Assembly (NCBI GenBank): GCA_902388455.1
Contig: CABMPD010000004.1
Coordinates: 62,001-126,000 of the forward strand
Length of the DNA: 64,000 nt
Direction: 5' to 3'
DNA from: an uncultured Alistipes sp.
GTDB taxonomy: Bacteria > Bacteroidota > Bacteroidia > Bacteroidales > UBA932
Shown in pieces: positions 43,859-52,494 of this stretch (the stretch's first letter is position 1; each line of letters starts with the position of its first letter). Below the pieces are notes generated by a model. It was not told the origin of the DNA. It searched no databases and saw only the letters and a program-made list of their open reading frames with translations. The position numbers and the translations under genes are program-made.

Positions 43859-46800
43859 ATGTTCAAAGAGTATAAAGGACTGGACCTGACAGGTCTCTCC
43901 GCCGAGGTGCTGGAGAGCTGGAAGAAGCAGGATGTGTTTCACAAGACGTTGGAAATGAGGGAGGGTGCTCCCGAGTATGTGTTCTTCGAGGGACCTCCCT
44001 CGGCCAACGGCATGCCGGGCATACACCATGTGATGGCCCGCTCCATCAAGGACGTGATCTGCCGCTACAAGACTCAGTCCGGCTACCACGTAAGCCGCAA
44101 GGCCGGATGGGACACCCACGGTCTGCCCGTGGAGCTGGGAGTGGAGAAGGCCCTGGGCATCACCAAGGACGACATCGGAAAGAAGATATCCGTGGCGGAG
44201 TACAACTCTATCTGCCGCCGCGAGGTCATGAAATATACCAAGGAATGGGTCAACCTGACCGAGCGCATCGGCTACTGGGTGGACACCGACAATCCATACA
44301 TCACCTACGACAACCGCTATATCGAGACCCTCTGGTATCTCCTGAAGGAGATCTACAAGAAGGGTCTGCTGTACAAGGGCTACTCCATCCAGCCCTATTC
44401 CCCCGCCGCAGGCACCGGCCTGAGCACCCATGAGCTCAACCAGCCCGGCTGCTACCGCGACGTGAAGGACACCACGGCCGTAGCCCAGTTCAAGGTCATC
44501 CGCGACGAGGCTTCCGAGCCTTTCTTCCAGAAAGCCGGAGGGGATCCCCTCTATTTCATCGCCTGGACCACCACCCCCTGGACCCTGCCCTCGAACACCG
44601 CCCTCTGCGTAGGCCCCGGCATCGAGTACGTCTTAGTGCGCTCCTCGAACCCCTACACCGGTCTTCCCGGAGTGTACATCGTCGCAAAGGCATTGGTCCA
44701 TGACCATTTCGGAGGAAAGATACCCTTCGAGGTGCTCGAAGGCTCCTACAAGGGCACTGACCTGGTGGGCATGCACTACGAGCAGCTGATTCCCTGGGTG
44801 CGTCCCGACGAGGGCGCCTTCCGCGTGATTCCCGGCGACTACGTGACCACGGACGAGGGCACCACCGGTATTGTCCACATTGCCCCGACCTTCGGAGCCG
44901 ACGACGCCAAGGTGGCCCGCCAGAGCGGAGTGCCCGCCCTGATGGTACGTGACGCCGCCGGAGTGATGCAGGCCCTGGTGGACCGCACCGGCAGGATGTA
45001 CCGGATAGAGGACCTCGACCCGGAATTTGTCCGCGAGAGGGTGGATGTGGAGCTGTACGGGGAGTATTCCGGCCGCTATGTGAAGAATGCCTACGACCCT
45101 GAGGCCACCCCCGACACCCCGACCATCGACGTGGATATCTGCGTGATGCTCAAGGGCCAGAACAAGGCCTTCAAGATAGAGAAGCACGTGCACTCCTATC
45201 CCCACTGCTGGAGGACCGACAAGCCCGTGCTGTACTACCCCCTCGACTCCTGGTTCATCCGCACCACCGCCGTGCAGGATCAGATGATCGAGCTGAACAA
45301 GACCATAACCTGGAAGCCCGCATCGACCGGAGCAGGCCGCTTCGGCAAGTGGCTGGAGAATCTGCAGGATTGGAACCTCTCCCGCAGCCGCTATTGGGGT
45401 ACACCGCTGCCCGTATGGAGGACAGAGGACGGGGCCGAGGAGAAGTGCATCGGCTCGGTGGCAGAGCTTTACGCCGAGATTGACAAGGCTGTGGCCGCCG
45501 GCATCATGAAGGAGAACCCGCTGGCAGCGGCAGGATTCGTCCCCGGGGACTATTCCAAGGACAATTACGAACGCATCGACCTGCACAGGCCGTATGTGGA
45601 TGAGATATACCTCGTCTCGGACAAGGGACGGAAGATGGTGCGCGAGACCGACCTGATCGACGTGTGGTTCGACTCGGGCTCGATGCCATACGCCCAGGAG
45701 GGGCTGCAGGCGCTCGGCTCTCCCAAGTTCGGACAGACCGCCGACTTCATCGCCGAGGGAGTGGACCAGACCCGCGGATGGTTCTTCACCCTGCACGCCA
45801 TCCATACGATGATCAGCGGCAGCACGGCATTCAGGACCGTGATATCCAACGGACTGGTGCTCGACAAGGACGGCAACAAGATGAGCAAGCGCCTGGGCAA
45901 TGCCGTGGATCCATTCAAGGCACTTGATAATTACGGACCCGACGCCCTGCGCTGGTACATGCTCACCAACTCCCAGCCCTGGGACAACCTCAAGTTCGAC
46001 GAGGCGGGAGTGGACGAGGTGCGCCGCAAATTCTTCGGTACCTTATATAATACCTACTCGTTCTTCGCCCTCTATGCCAACGTGGACGGATTCGGCACTA
46101 AGCCTGAGCACCTGCAGAAGCAGATACCCGTGGCTGAGCGTCCGGAGATCGACCGCTGGCTGATGTCCCTGCTCAATACCCTGATCAAGAACGTCAAGGA
46201 GTGCTACGAGAGCTACGATATCACCGGCGCCGGCCGTCTGATTCAGGACTTTGTCTGCGACAACCTCAGCAACTGGTACGTGCGCCTGAACCGCAAGCGT
46301 TTCTGGGGAGGCCAGATGAACGATGACAAGCTGGCAGCCTACCAGACCCTGTACTCGGCCCTCGAGACAGTGGCCGTGCTCGCGGCTCCCATCGCGCCTT
46401 TCTATATGGACCGCCTTTTCTGCGACCTGAACAGCGCGACCGGGGCTCATGACGTGATGTCCGTACACATGATGCCCATGCCTGAGAGCGACCCTGCCTG
46501 CGTGGATACTGACTTAGAGGAGCGCATGGCCCTGGCCCAGAAGTCTTCCTCGATGGTGCTCGCCCTGCGCCGCAAGGTCAATATAAAGGTGCGTCAGCCC
46601 TTAGCCCAGATGATCATCCCCGTCCTCGACCCTAAGATCGAGGAGCAGTTCGAGAAGGTGCGCAACTTAGTGCTCAGCGAGGTCAATGTCAAGGAGGTGG
46701 TCTACATCAAGGATACGACCGGCCTCATCACCAAGAAGATAAAACCCAACTTCAAGACCCTCGGCAAGCGTTACGGCAAGCAGATGAAGGAGATAGCCGC

Positions 46801-47266
46801 CGCGTTCGGGACTCTGTCCCAGCAGGAGATCGCCGCAGTGGAGCTCGCCGGCATGCAGGAGGAGGTCTATACCCTCCGTCTGCCCTCCGGGGACGTGGAG
46901 CTGCAGCCCGCTGACTATGAGGTGTCCTCCGAGGACATGCCCGGAAGGCTCGTGGCTACTGAGGGCAAGCTGACCATCGCCCTCGATATCACCGTCACTC
47001 CGGAGCTCCGCAATGAGGGAGTGGCCCGCGAGCTGATCAATAGGATACAGAACCTCCGCAAGGACAGCGGATTCGAGGTTACGGACAGGATCGTGGCCCG
47101 CATCCAGAGGCTGCCCGAGGTGGAGGAGGCCATAGCCGGATTCAAGGACTATATCGCTTCACAGACCCTCGCCCGCGAGATCATCCTGGAGGATGCCGTC
47201 TCCGGCGGAGTGGAGGTCGAATGGTTAGAAGACAATAAGATAACTCTTAAGCTCGAGAGAATATGA
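43859..47266 (+). CDS. ileS: Isoleucyl-tRNA synthetase
   Basis: 1135 residues. Class I signatures: the HIGH-equivalent PSANGMPGIHHVMARSIKD (about 48-66) and KMSKR (about 673), with the editing domain inserted between them and an anticodon-binding domain after. The HIGH motif variant and length point to the eukaryote-like (type 2) IleRS group common in Bacteroidetes and associated with reduced mupirocin sensitivity in general. The first gene of a tightly packed operon; its stop overlaps the deaminase start by four bases. Confidence 0.96.
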   Translation: MFKEYKGLDLTGLSAEVLESWKKQDVFHKTLEMREGAPEYVFFEGPPSANGMPGIHHVMARSIKDVICRYKTQSGYHVSRKAGWDTHGLPVELGVEKALGITKDDIGKKISVAEYNSICRREVMKYTKEWVNLTERIGYWVDTDNPYITYDNRYIETLWYLLKEIYKKGLLYKGYSIQPYSPAAGTGLSTHELNQPGCYRDVKDTTAVAQFKVIRDEASEPFFQKAGGDPLYFIAWTTTPWTLPSNTALCVGPGIEYVLVRSSNPYTGLPGVYIVAKALVHDHFGGKIPFEVLEGSYKGTDLVGMHYEQLIPWVRPDEGAFRVIPGDYVTTDEGTTGIVHIAPTFGADDAKVARQSGVPALMVRDAAGVMQALVDRTGRMYRIEDLDPEFVRERVDVELYGEYSGRYVKNAYDPEATPDTPTIDVDICVMLKGQNKAFKIEKHVHSYPHCWRTDKPVLYYPLDSWFIRTTAVQDQMIELNKTITWKPASTGAGRFGKWLENLQDWNLSRSRYWGTPLPVWRTEDGAEEKCIGSVAELYAEIDKAVAAGIMKENPLAAAGFVPGDYSKDNYERIDLHRPYVDEIYLVSDKGRKMVRETDLIDVWFDSGSMPYAQEGLQALGSPKFGQTADFIAEGVDQTRGWFFTLHAIHTMISGSTAFRTVISNGLVLDKDGNKMSKRLGNAVDPFKALDNYGPDALRWYMLTNSQPWDNLKFDEAGVDEVRRKFFGTLYNTYSFFALYANVDGFGTKPEHLQKQIPVAERPEIDRWLMSLLNTLIKNVKECYESYDITGAGRLIQDFVCDNLSNWYVRLNRKRFWGGQMNDDKLAAYQTLYSALETVAVLAAPIAPFYMDRLFCDLNSATGAHDVMSVHMMPMPESDPACVDTDLEERMALAQKSSSMVLALRRKVNIKVRQPLAQMIIPVLDPKIEEQFEKVRNLVLSEVNVKEVVYIKDTTGLITKKIKPNFKTLGKRYGKQMKEIAAAFGTLSQQEIAAVELAGMQEEVYTLRLPSGDVELQPADYEVSSEDMPGRLVATEGKLTIALDITVTPELRNEGVARELINRIQNLRKDSGFEVTDRIVARIQRLPEVEEAIAGFKDYIASQTLAREIILEDAVSGGVEVEWLEDNKITLKLERI

Positions 47267-47733
47267 ACAGAGACGAACTGATGCTCAGGGCAGTGGCCCT
47301 TGCCGAACGCAACGCCGCCTCCGTGACGGGCGGACCCTTCGGGGCTGTCATCGTCAAGGACGGGAAGGTGGTCGCAGAGGCCTCCAACACCGTCACGGTC
47401 GACAATGATCCGACGGCCCATGCCGAGGTCAATGCGATACGGAAGGCCTGTGCCGCCCTGGGAACATTCGATCTCTCCGGCTGCGAGCTTTATACCAGCT
47501 GCGAGCCCTGTCCGATGTGCCTTGCCGCCTGCTATTGGGCCCATATCGACAGGGTGTACTACGCTGCGGACCGGGAGGATGCCGCCGCGGCAGGATTCGA
47601 CGACAGCGACATCTACAGGGAGGTCGCTCTGCCCGTGGACGGACGGAAGATACCGTTTGTCCACATCATGGAGAAGGAGGGGCTCCGTCCCTTCATGCTC
47701 TGGGCCTCGAATGATAAGAAAGTGGAATATTGA
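47263..47733 (+). CDS. Nucleoside/guanine deaminase (CDA superfamily)
   Basis: 156 residues with the zinc site HAEVNAI (His and catalytic Glu) and PCPMC (two Cys ligands). The C-terminal region with a conserved WASNDKKVEY-like end resembles GuaD-type guanine deaminases rather than TadA, whose usual length and basic C-terminal helix are not seen. The substrate is therefore guanine or a related base, not certain. Coupled to ileS by a four-base overlap. Confidence 0.88.
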   Translation: MNRDELMLRAVALAERNAASVTGGPFGAVIVKDGKVVAEASNTVTVDNDPTAHAEVNAIRKACAALGTFDLSGCELYTSCEPCPMCLAACYWAHIDRVYYAADREDAAAAGFDDSDIYREVALPVDGRKIPFVHIMEKEGLRPFMLWASNDKKVEY

Positions 47734-47757
47734 CAAAACACATAAAAATTTCAACTT

Positions 47758-48171
47758 ATGGACGACAACATGGATAACAGGAATGAAGTACTCGAGAAGG
47801 TACGCTACAGCGATGAAGAGCTGCAGGAATTCAAGGAAATCATTCTGAAGAAGCTGGAAAAGGCCCGCGATGACTATGAGCAGCTCCGCTCGGCCATCAC
47901 CCACAACACCAGCAACGACACTGAGGACACTTCGCCGACATTCAAGGTCCTCGAGGAGGGAGCATCCGCCCTGTCCAAGGAAGAGTCGGGACAGCTGGCC
48001 CAGAGGCAGCTCAAGTTCATCAACTCGCTGGAGGCCGCTTTAGTCAGAATCGAGAACAAGACTTACGGAATCTGCCGTGAGACCGGCAAGCTGATCCCCA
48101 AGGAGAGGCTCAAGCTCGTTCCTCACGCTACCCTCAGCATAGAGGCCAAACTTAACTCCAAGAAGAAGTGA
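47758..48171 (+). CDS. TraR/DksA family protein
   Basis: 137 residues: a coiled-coil helix pair (about 20-95, RNA-polymerase secondary-channel probe) and a C-terminal remnant of a zinc finger (YGICRETGKLIPKERLKLVPHATLSI), in which only one cysteine remains and a His is in the distal half. Such Bacteroidetes proteins are annotated as DksA/TraR and probably modulate transcription with ppGpp. An ATG at 47770 is an alternative start. The stop overlaps the GTG start of lspA. Confidence 0.9.
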   Translation: MDDNMDNRNEVLEKVRYSDEELQEFKEIILKKLEKARDDYEQLRSAITHNTSNDTEDTSPTFKVLEEGASALSKEESGQLAQRQLKFINSLEAALVRIENKTYGICRETGKLIPKERLKLVPHATLSIEAKLNSKKK

Positions 48172-48809
48172 AGCACCTCTCCCGCGGTAAGAAAACAGCC
48201 TTCATCGTCATTCTTGCTGTAGCGCTGCTGGTCTTCGATCAGATCACCAAGGTCCTGGTCAAGACCGGCATGCACATAGGGGAGTCCATCCCTGTCTTCG
48301 GGGAATGGTTCCAGATCCTCTTCATCGAGAACGAGGGCATGGCATTCGGCATGGCGTTCGGCGGGGAAGTCGGGAAATACGTCCTGACCTCCCTGCGGAT
48401 CGTCCTCTCGGTCCTGCTGTTCTTCTATGTGCGGCATCTGCTGCTCAGGAAGGACGCTCCGCTCGGAGTGCTGCTCGGCCTGACGGCCATCATGGTCGGG
48501 GCCATAGGCAATGTGGTGGACTGCATGTTCTACGGACTGATATTCGAGCCGTCGACCTACACCCATGTGGCTTCGGCCGTGCCTTTCGGAGAGGGATACG
48601 GAACGTTCGGCTTAGGTAAGGTGGTGGACATGCTGTACTTCCCGATAATCAACACCACGTGGCCGGACTGGGTGCCCGGCAAGGGAGGGGAACCGCTGAT
48701 TTTCTTCCGGCCCATCTTCAACGTGGCTGACTCCTGCATCACTGTCGGAGCGCTGTACCTGCTGATCTTCAAGTGGAAGTATTTTCAGGTGCACGAGCTC
48801 TCCAAGTGA
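48168..48809 (+). CDS. lspA: Lipoprotein signal peptidase II
   Basis: 213 residues with four predicted membrane helices and the two catalytic aspartates in NVVDCMF and FNVADSC. It is somewhat longer than E. coli LspA because of a periplasmic loop between the third and fourth helices, typical of Bacteroidetes. It cleaves prolipoprotein signal peptides. The start is a GTG overlapping the TGA stop of the preceding gene (GTGA). The stop overlaps the phosphoesterase ATG. Confidence 0.95.
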   Translation: MKHLSRGKKTAFIVILAVALLVFDQITKVLVKTGMHIGESIPVFGEWFQILFIENEGMAFGMAFGGEVGKYVLTSLRIVLSVLLFFYVRHLLLRKDAPLGVLLGLTAIMVGAIGNVVDCMFYGLIFEPSTYTHVASAVPFGEGYGTFGLGKVVDMLYFPIINTTWPDWVPGKGGEPLIFFRPIFNVADSCITVGALYLLIFKWKYFQVHELSK

Positions 48810-50104
48810 TGTTCCCGCTGTTCTATATCATAGTATCCCTGCTGGTTGTGCTGCCGGATGTGTATATCCGGTGGGTGTGTCTGCGGGGGATGGACTTAGG
48901 CTGGTGGAACCTGCTGTTCTGGGCTCCGCTGGCTTTTTTCGTGTTCCTGCTGGTGATGTATTTTGCCGGCGGGCCGCAGCCCTTTGTGTTCAAGGGGATG
49001 GTGTCCGCGATACTGTGCTTCACCGTGCCGAAGCTGCTCTTCTGCATCGTCTCGATAATCGGAAGGGCGGCGGGCTATATCGCCTGGGACTCAGGCGGGT
49101 CGGAAGTGCTGCGCGGGGCTCTGACGGGCGGCTTCGATGTGGCGGGGATCGTGCTCGCGGGCTGTTTCTTAGTGTCGGCGGTCTACGGCCTGACCTACGG
49201 GCCGAAACGCTTGGAGGTGCGGGAGGAGACCCTGACCTTCGAGGACCTTCCGGCTTCCTTCGACGGATACCGGATAGTGCATCTGTCGGACCTGCATGCC
49301 CGTTCGTACGCTGCGCCGGGACTGATTGAGAAGCTGGCCGCTACGGTCAATGATCTGGATGCGGACCTGATAGCATTTACCGGGGACTTAGTCAATTCCT
49401 CCCCGGAGGAGCTGGATCCGCGGATGACCGCGGCCCTGTCCTCCCTGCGGGCCCGGGACGGGGTGTTCTCCGTGGTGGGCAATCACGATTATTGCGAGTA
49501 CCACGACTATGCCACGGCTGACGGGGCGGCCCGCGCCTTCGCCGAGGTGGTCCGCCGGGAGCGGGCGATGGGGTGGAGGGTGCTGATGGACTCTTCGGCG
49601 GTGATTACCCTGCCGGCTGTTTCGGACAATGGTGAGCCGGAGCGCAGGCAGGACAGCATCTATGTGGTAGGGGTGGAGCACTGCGGCAAGCCGCCTTTCG
49701 GCAGCAGGGGAGACCTGCAGAGGGCCCTTTACGGAGTGCCGCCGGTGTTTTTCTCGGCGGATTCCGCAGCTGTCGGTCTTGCCGGTTCTGATACCGTGCG
49801 TTCTTCCTCGCCCTTTAAGATTCTCCTGAGCCATGACCCGAGCCATTGGCGCCTGGAAGTCCTGCGGAACTCCGATATTCAGCTGACCCTTTCCGGCCAT
49901 ACCCACGCCATGCAGTTCCGCATCGGGCGTTTCTCCCCCTCCCGCTGGATGTACCGCGAGTGGTACGGAGTGTACCTGGAGCCGGCGGCGGACTCTACAG
50001 GTGCCCGCGTCCTCAACGTGTCCGCAGGCATCGGCGGTTCCTTCCCCTTCCGCATCGGTGCCTGGCCGGAGGTCGTAGTCATTACCCTCCGCCGTCCGGG
50101 ATAA
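48809..50104 (+). CDS. Membrane-bound metallophosphoesterase (calcineurin-like, YkuE-type)
   Basis: 431 residues: several N-terminal membrane helices (about 1-140), then a phosphoesterase domain with HLSDLHA, FTGDLVNS, GNHDY, LLSHDPSHW and SGHTHAMQF, the complete dimetal ligand set. Related proteins are thought to hydrolyse envelope lipids or nucleotides; the substrate is unknown. Start at 48809 (TGATG overlap with lspA); upstream codons belong to lspA. Confidence 0.9.
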   Translation: MFPLFYIIVSLLVVLPDVYIRWVCLRGMDLGWWNLLFWAPLAFFVFLLVMYFAGGPQPFVFKGMVSAILCFTVPKLLFCIVSIIGRAAGYIAWDSGGSEVLRGALTGGFDVAGIVLAGCFLVSAVYGLTYGPKRLEVREETLTFEDLPASFDGYRIVHLSDLHARSYAAPGLIEKLAATVNDLDADLIAFTGDLVNSSPEELDPRMTAALSSLRARDGVFSVVGNHDYCEYHDYATADGAARAFAEVVRRERAMGWRVLMDSSAVITLPAVSDNGEPERRQDSIYVVGVEHCGKPPFGSRGDLQRALYGVPPVFFSADSAAVGLAGSDTVRSSSPFKILLSHDPSHWRLEVLRNSDIQLTLSGHTHAMQFRIGRFSPSRWMYREWYGVYLEPAADSTGARVLNVSAGIGGSFPFRIGAWPEVVVITLRRPG

Positions 50105-50139
50105 AACCATTTTTACATTGATATGATATTCCCTTTATT

Positions 50140-50655
50140 ATGACTAACAGACAGATATCATTGGACAATATTGACAGGGTGGAGAACCTTGCATTTGCCC
50201 CCCTTGAAAAGAAGTACCTAAAAGCACATACGGCCGCTACGGCATTGGCCTGGCTCGGGCTGATGCTGCTGCCGCTTTTTATTCTCTTAGCCGATGAGCT
50301 GGATGGGCGGAACCTGATCGTGATATGCGCGGAGGCGGTGTTGCTTGTGGCGGGGCTCGTCAATCTGGCGATTCTGCCCAGGGCATACGCCTACAAGGGC
50401 TATGCGGTCCGGGAGCACGATATCACCTACCGCTCCGGGATAGTCTTTCCGAAGACAGTTACGATTCCTTTCTGCAAGGTGCAGCAGGTGAGCGTCCGGC
50501 AGAATCCCGTTTCGCGGATGTTCGGACTCTATGCCGTGGATGTCGTAAGCGGGGCGCAGATGTTGGCGGAGACCGTCATCCCCGGGCTGACGCAGGAGAA
50601 GGCGGAGGAGATAAAGTCACTGTTGATAGAGAGGACGCGGAATGAGAACAGGTGA
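50140..50655 (+). CDS. Bacterial PH-domain membrane protein (YdbS-like)
   Basis: 171 residues: two membrane helices (about 35-80) followed by a bPH2 (DUF304) domain with the pattern YRSGIVFPKTVTIPFCKVQQVSVRQNP. YdbS/YdbT-type pairs in other bacteria occur together and affect envelope resistance to antimicrobial compounds; the role here is inferred. Overlaps the next PH gene by 14 bases. Confidence 0.88.
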   Translation: MTNRQISLDNIDRVENLAFAPLEKKYLKAHTAATALAWLGLMLLPLFILLADELDGRNLIVICAEAVLLVAGLVNLAILPRAYAYKGYAVREHDITYRSGIVFPKTVTIPFCKVQQVSVRQNPVSRMFGLYAVDVVSGAQMLAETVIPGLTQEKAEEIKSLLIERTRNENR

Positions 50656-52180
50656 TTTTTCCGAGCCAAGGCGGATGAGCGGGAGTGCTTACTGGGTGTT
50701 GATGGCCAAGGGGCTGCGGGAGTATGCGAGCCTTTTCGTGATCCTTATCGTCCTGAAATTTATCGATGCCGATGACCAGCATACCTTCATGGAGAGGATG
50801 CGGGCGGTATCGCTGCTGAGCGCCGGGTATCTGGCCCTGGCGGCTCTGACGGCTTTCATCAGCTGGTATTTCAAGAAATACTATATCGAGGGCGGCAAGC
50901 TGATTTTCATTCACGGGCTGCTGAGCAAGGAGACGACCAGCATACCTCTGAGCAAGGTCCAGTCGATGCGGACCAAGCAAGGGTTCATCTACCGGGTCAT
51001 GGAGATGCGGGGCGTACTCTTCGATACGCTGGCGTCCAAGTCGGCGGAGATAGAGCTTATCCTGGATGACCGGGACTGGAAGGCGCTGATGGAGAGGGTG
51101 GAGGTGGAGGAGGTTGTTTCTGGCTCTTCTGAATTGTCAGACTCTTCTGAATTGTCCGTAGCTTCCGGCACCTCCCGCTTTCCCGAAGCGGCAGAGGAGC
51201 GGACCTCCGGGAGTTCGCTCAGTTTCAGCAATTCCAATTTGATCAAAGGGGCGTTCTGCCAGAACCACCTTCAGGGCATGGCCGTGCTCTTTGCCGCCTT
51301 AGCCGCTGTGTATAATACAGTCTCCACTGTCGACGACCATGCGGTGGACCATATCATAGACTATGTGGACACACATGCCGGGACTCTGTCGCTCCAGCCT
51401 TCGGGTTATGTGGTCGTCGCTGTGGCTCTGTACTTCTTCGTGATGCTGCTGTGGATAGGCAAGGTCTTTCTGCGTTATGCCAACATGGAAGTGCGTATCG
51501 CCCGCGGTCAGCTGACCTTCGAGAGCGGACTCATAGCCCGCAACAGCAGCCGCTTCTCCTACGATAAGATCTGTACGGTATATGTCAAGCGCAATTTCCT
51601 GGAGCAATGGCTGCACGGCAGTACCGTCATGCTGCGGCAGGCACTGAATGCCACCGATGAGAAAAAGGGTGCGGATGTGAGGGTCTACGGCTCGGAATCG
51701 GCTGCGGATTTCCTCAGCTGGTGGCTCGGAAGCAGCTACGGCTCTTCTCCGGAGATCGTTTCGGCCCGCTCGGGGTACGGCCTGATGTGGCACGTCATGC
51801 GTCTGGATATTCTGATATCGCTGGCCGCCGCGGTCACACTGGCCTGCTTCGGCCTGTATGTGTGGCTCGCTGTGCCGGCGGCCTGGCTGCTGATATCTGT
51901 GGCCAAAGGATTCATGGCCGTCCGCCGGGGCCGTATCACGCTGAAGGAGGACTACATCGAGATCCACAACGGCAGGTTTGCAGACATCCGGAACTACGTC
52001 AAATACAGCAACGTCGAGGTGGTCCGCCTTCGGAGCACTCCCTTCACCCCGTATTCCCGCCGGGTGAGCCTCACCCTCTCCACCAACGGCACTTCCTTCA
52101 CGCTCCGGAGCCTGCGGGTCGAGGAGGCCCGGGAGATCTACGAGCTGCTGCTGTGCAACTGCGCTGGCCGGCCCTCGTAG
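50642..52180 (+). CDS. Triple bacterial PH-domain membrane protein (YdbT-like)
   Basis: 512 residues with alternating membrane helix pairs and bPH2 domains, the clearest beginning at IHGLLSKETTSIPLSKVQSMRTKQGF and TFESGLIARNSSRFSYDKICTVYVKRNF. This is the usual YdbT layout. A serine-rich linker near residues 160-200 contains an 18-bp tandem duplication (51122-51157). Probably forms a complex with the preceding YdbS-like protein. Confidence 0.88.
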   Translation: MRTGDFSEPRRMSGSAYWVLMAKGLREYASLFVILIVLKFIDADDQHTFMERMRAVSLLSAGYLALAALTAFISWYFKKYYIEGGKLIFIHGLLSKETTSIPLSKVQSMRTKQGFIYRVMEMRGVLFDTLASKSAEIELILDDRDWKALMERVEVEEVVSGSSELSDSSELSVASGTSRFPEAAEERTSGSSLSFSNSNLIKGAFCQNHLQGMAVLFAALAAVYNTVSTVDDHAVDHIIDYVDTHAGTLSLQPSGYVVVAVALYFFVMLLWIGKVFLRYANMEVRIARGQLTFESGLIARNSSRFSYDKICTVYVKRNFLEQWLHGSTVMLRQALNATDEKKGADVRVYGSESAADFLSWWLGSSYGSSPEIVSARSGYGLMWHVMRLDILISLAAAVTLACFGLYVWLAVPAAWLLISVAKGFMAVRRGRITLKEDYIEIHNGRFADIRNYVKYSNVEVVRLRSTPFTPYSRRVSLTLSTNGTSFTLRSLRVEEAREIYELLLCNCAGRPS

Positions 52181-52457
52181 TCTGCTCCCCCATAGCCCGT
52201 TTCCTAATACTCCGTTCGTTCCGGTCCCATTCTCCCTGCCCTGTCCGGAAGGTGCCGACCGAAGCAGCCTTTCTCCGTCACCTTCTCGAATTCGTTTGGA
52301 GAGATTGCGCCTAAAAGACAAGACCTGAATGCTGGCTGTGAATAACATTTTACATGGTGAAAAATCGTGTAAGTATCTGATTGCTACGATGATGCGACGG
52401 AGTGTCCGCCATTCTGCCTGTGAATTTATTTATTGCCCCAGATGAGCTGTTCAGTAT
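52181..52457 (+). other. Intergenic stretch without recognised genes
   Basis: No start-to-stop frame with plausible coding character, no clear hairpin terminator and no RNA gene seen on either strand. GC falls towards the promoter at 52458. Confidence 0.5.
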
Positions 52458-52465
52458 TATGTTTG
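52458..52465 (+). promoter_or_regulatory. -7 element for the outer-membrane receptor gene
   Basis: TATGTTTG followed by C, with TTG at 52433-52435 about 22 bases upstream, 30 bases before the ATG. Confidence 0.5.
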
Positions 52466-52494
52466 CGGAAAATTTTCACAAACACGACACGAAC

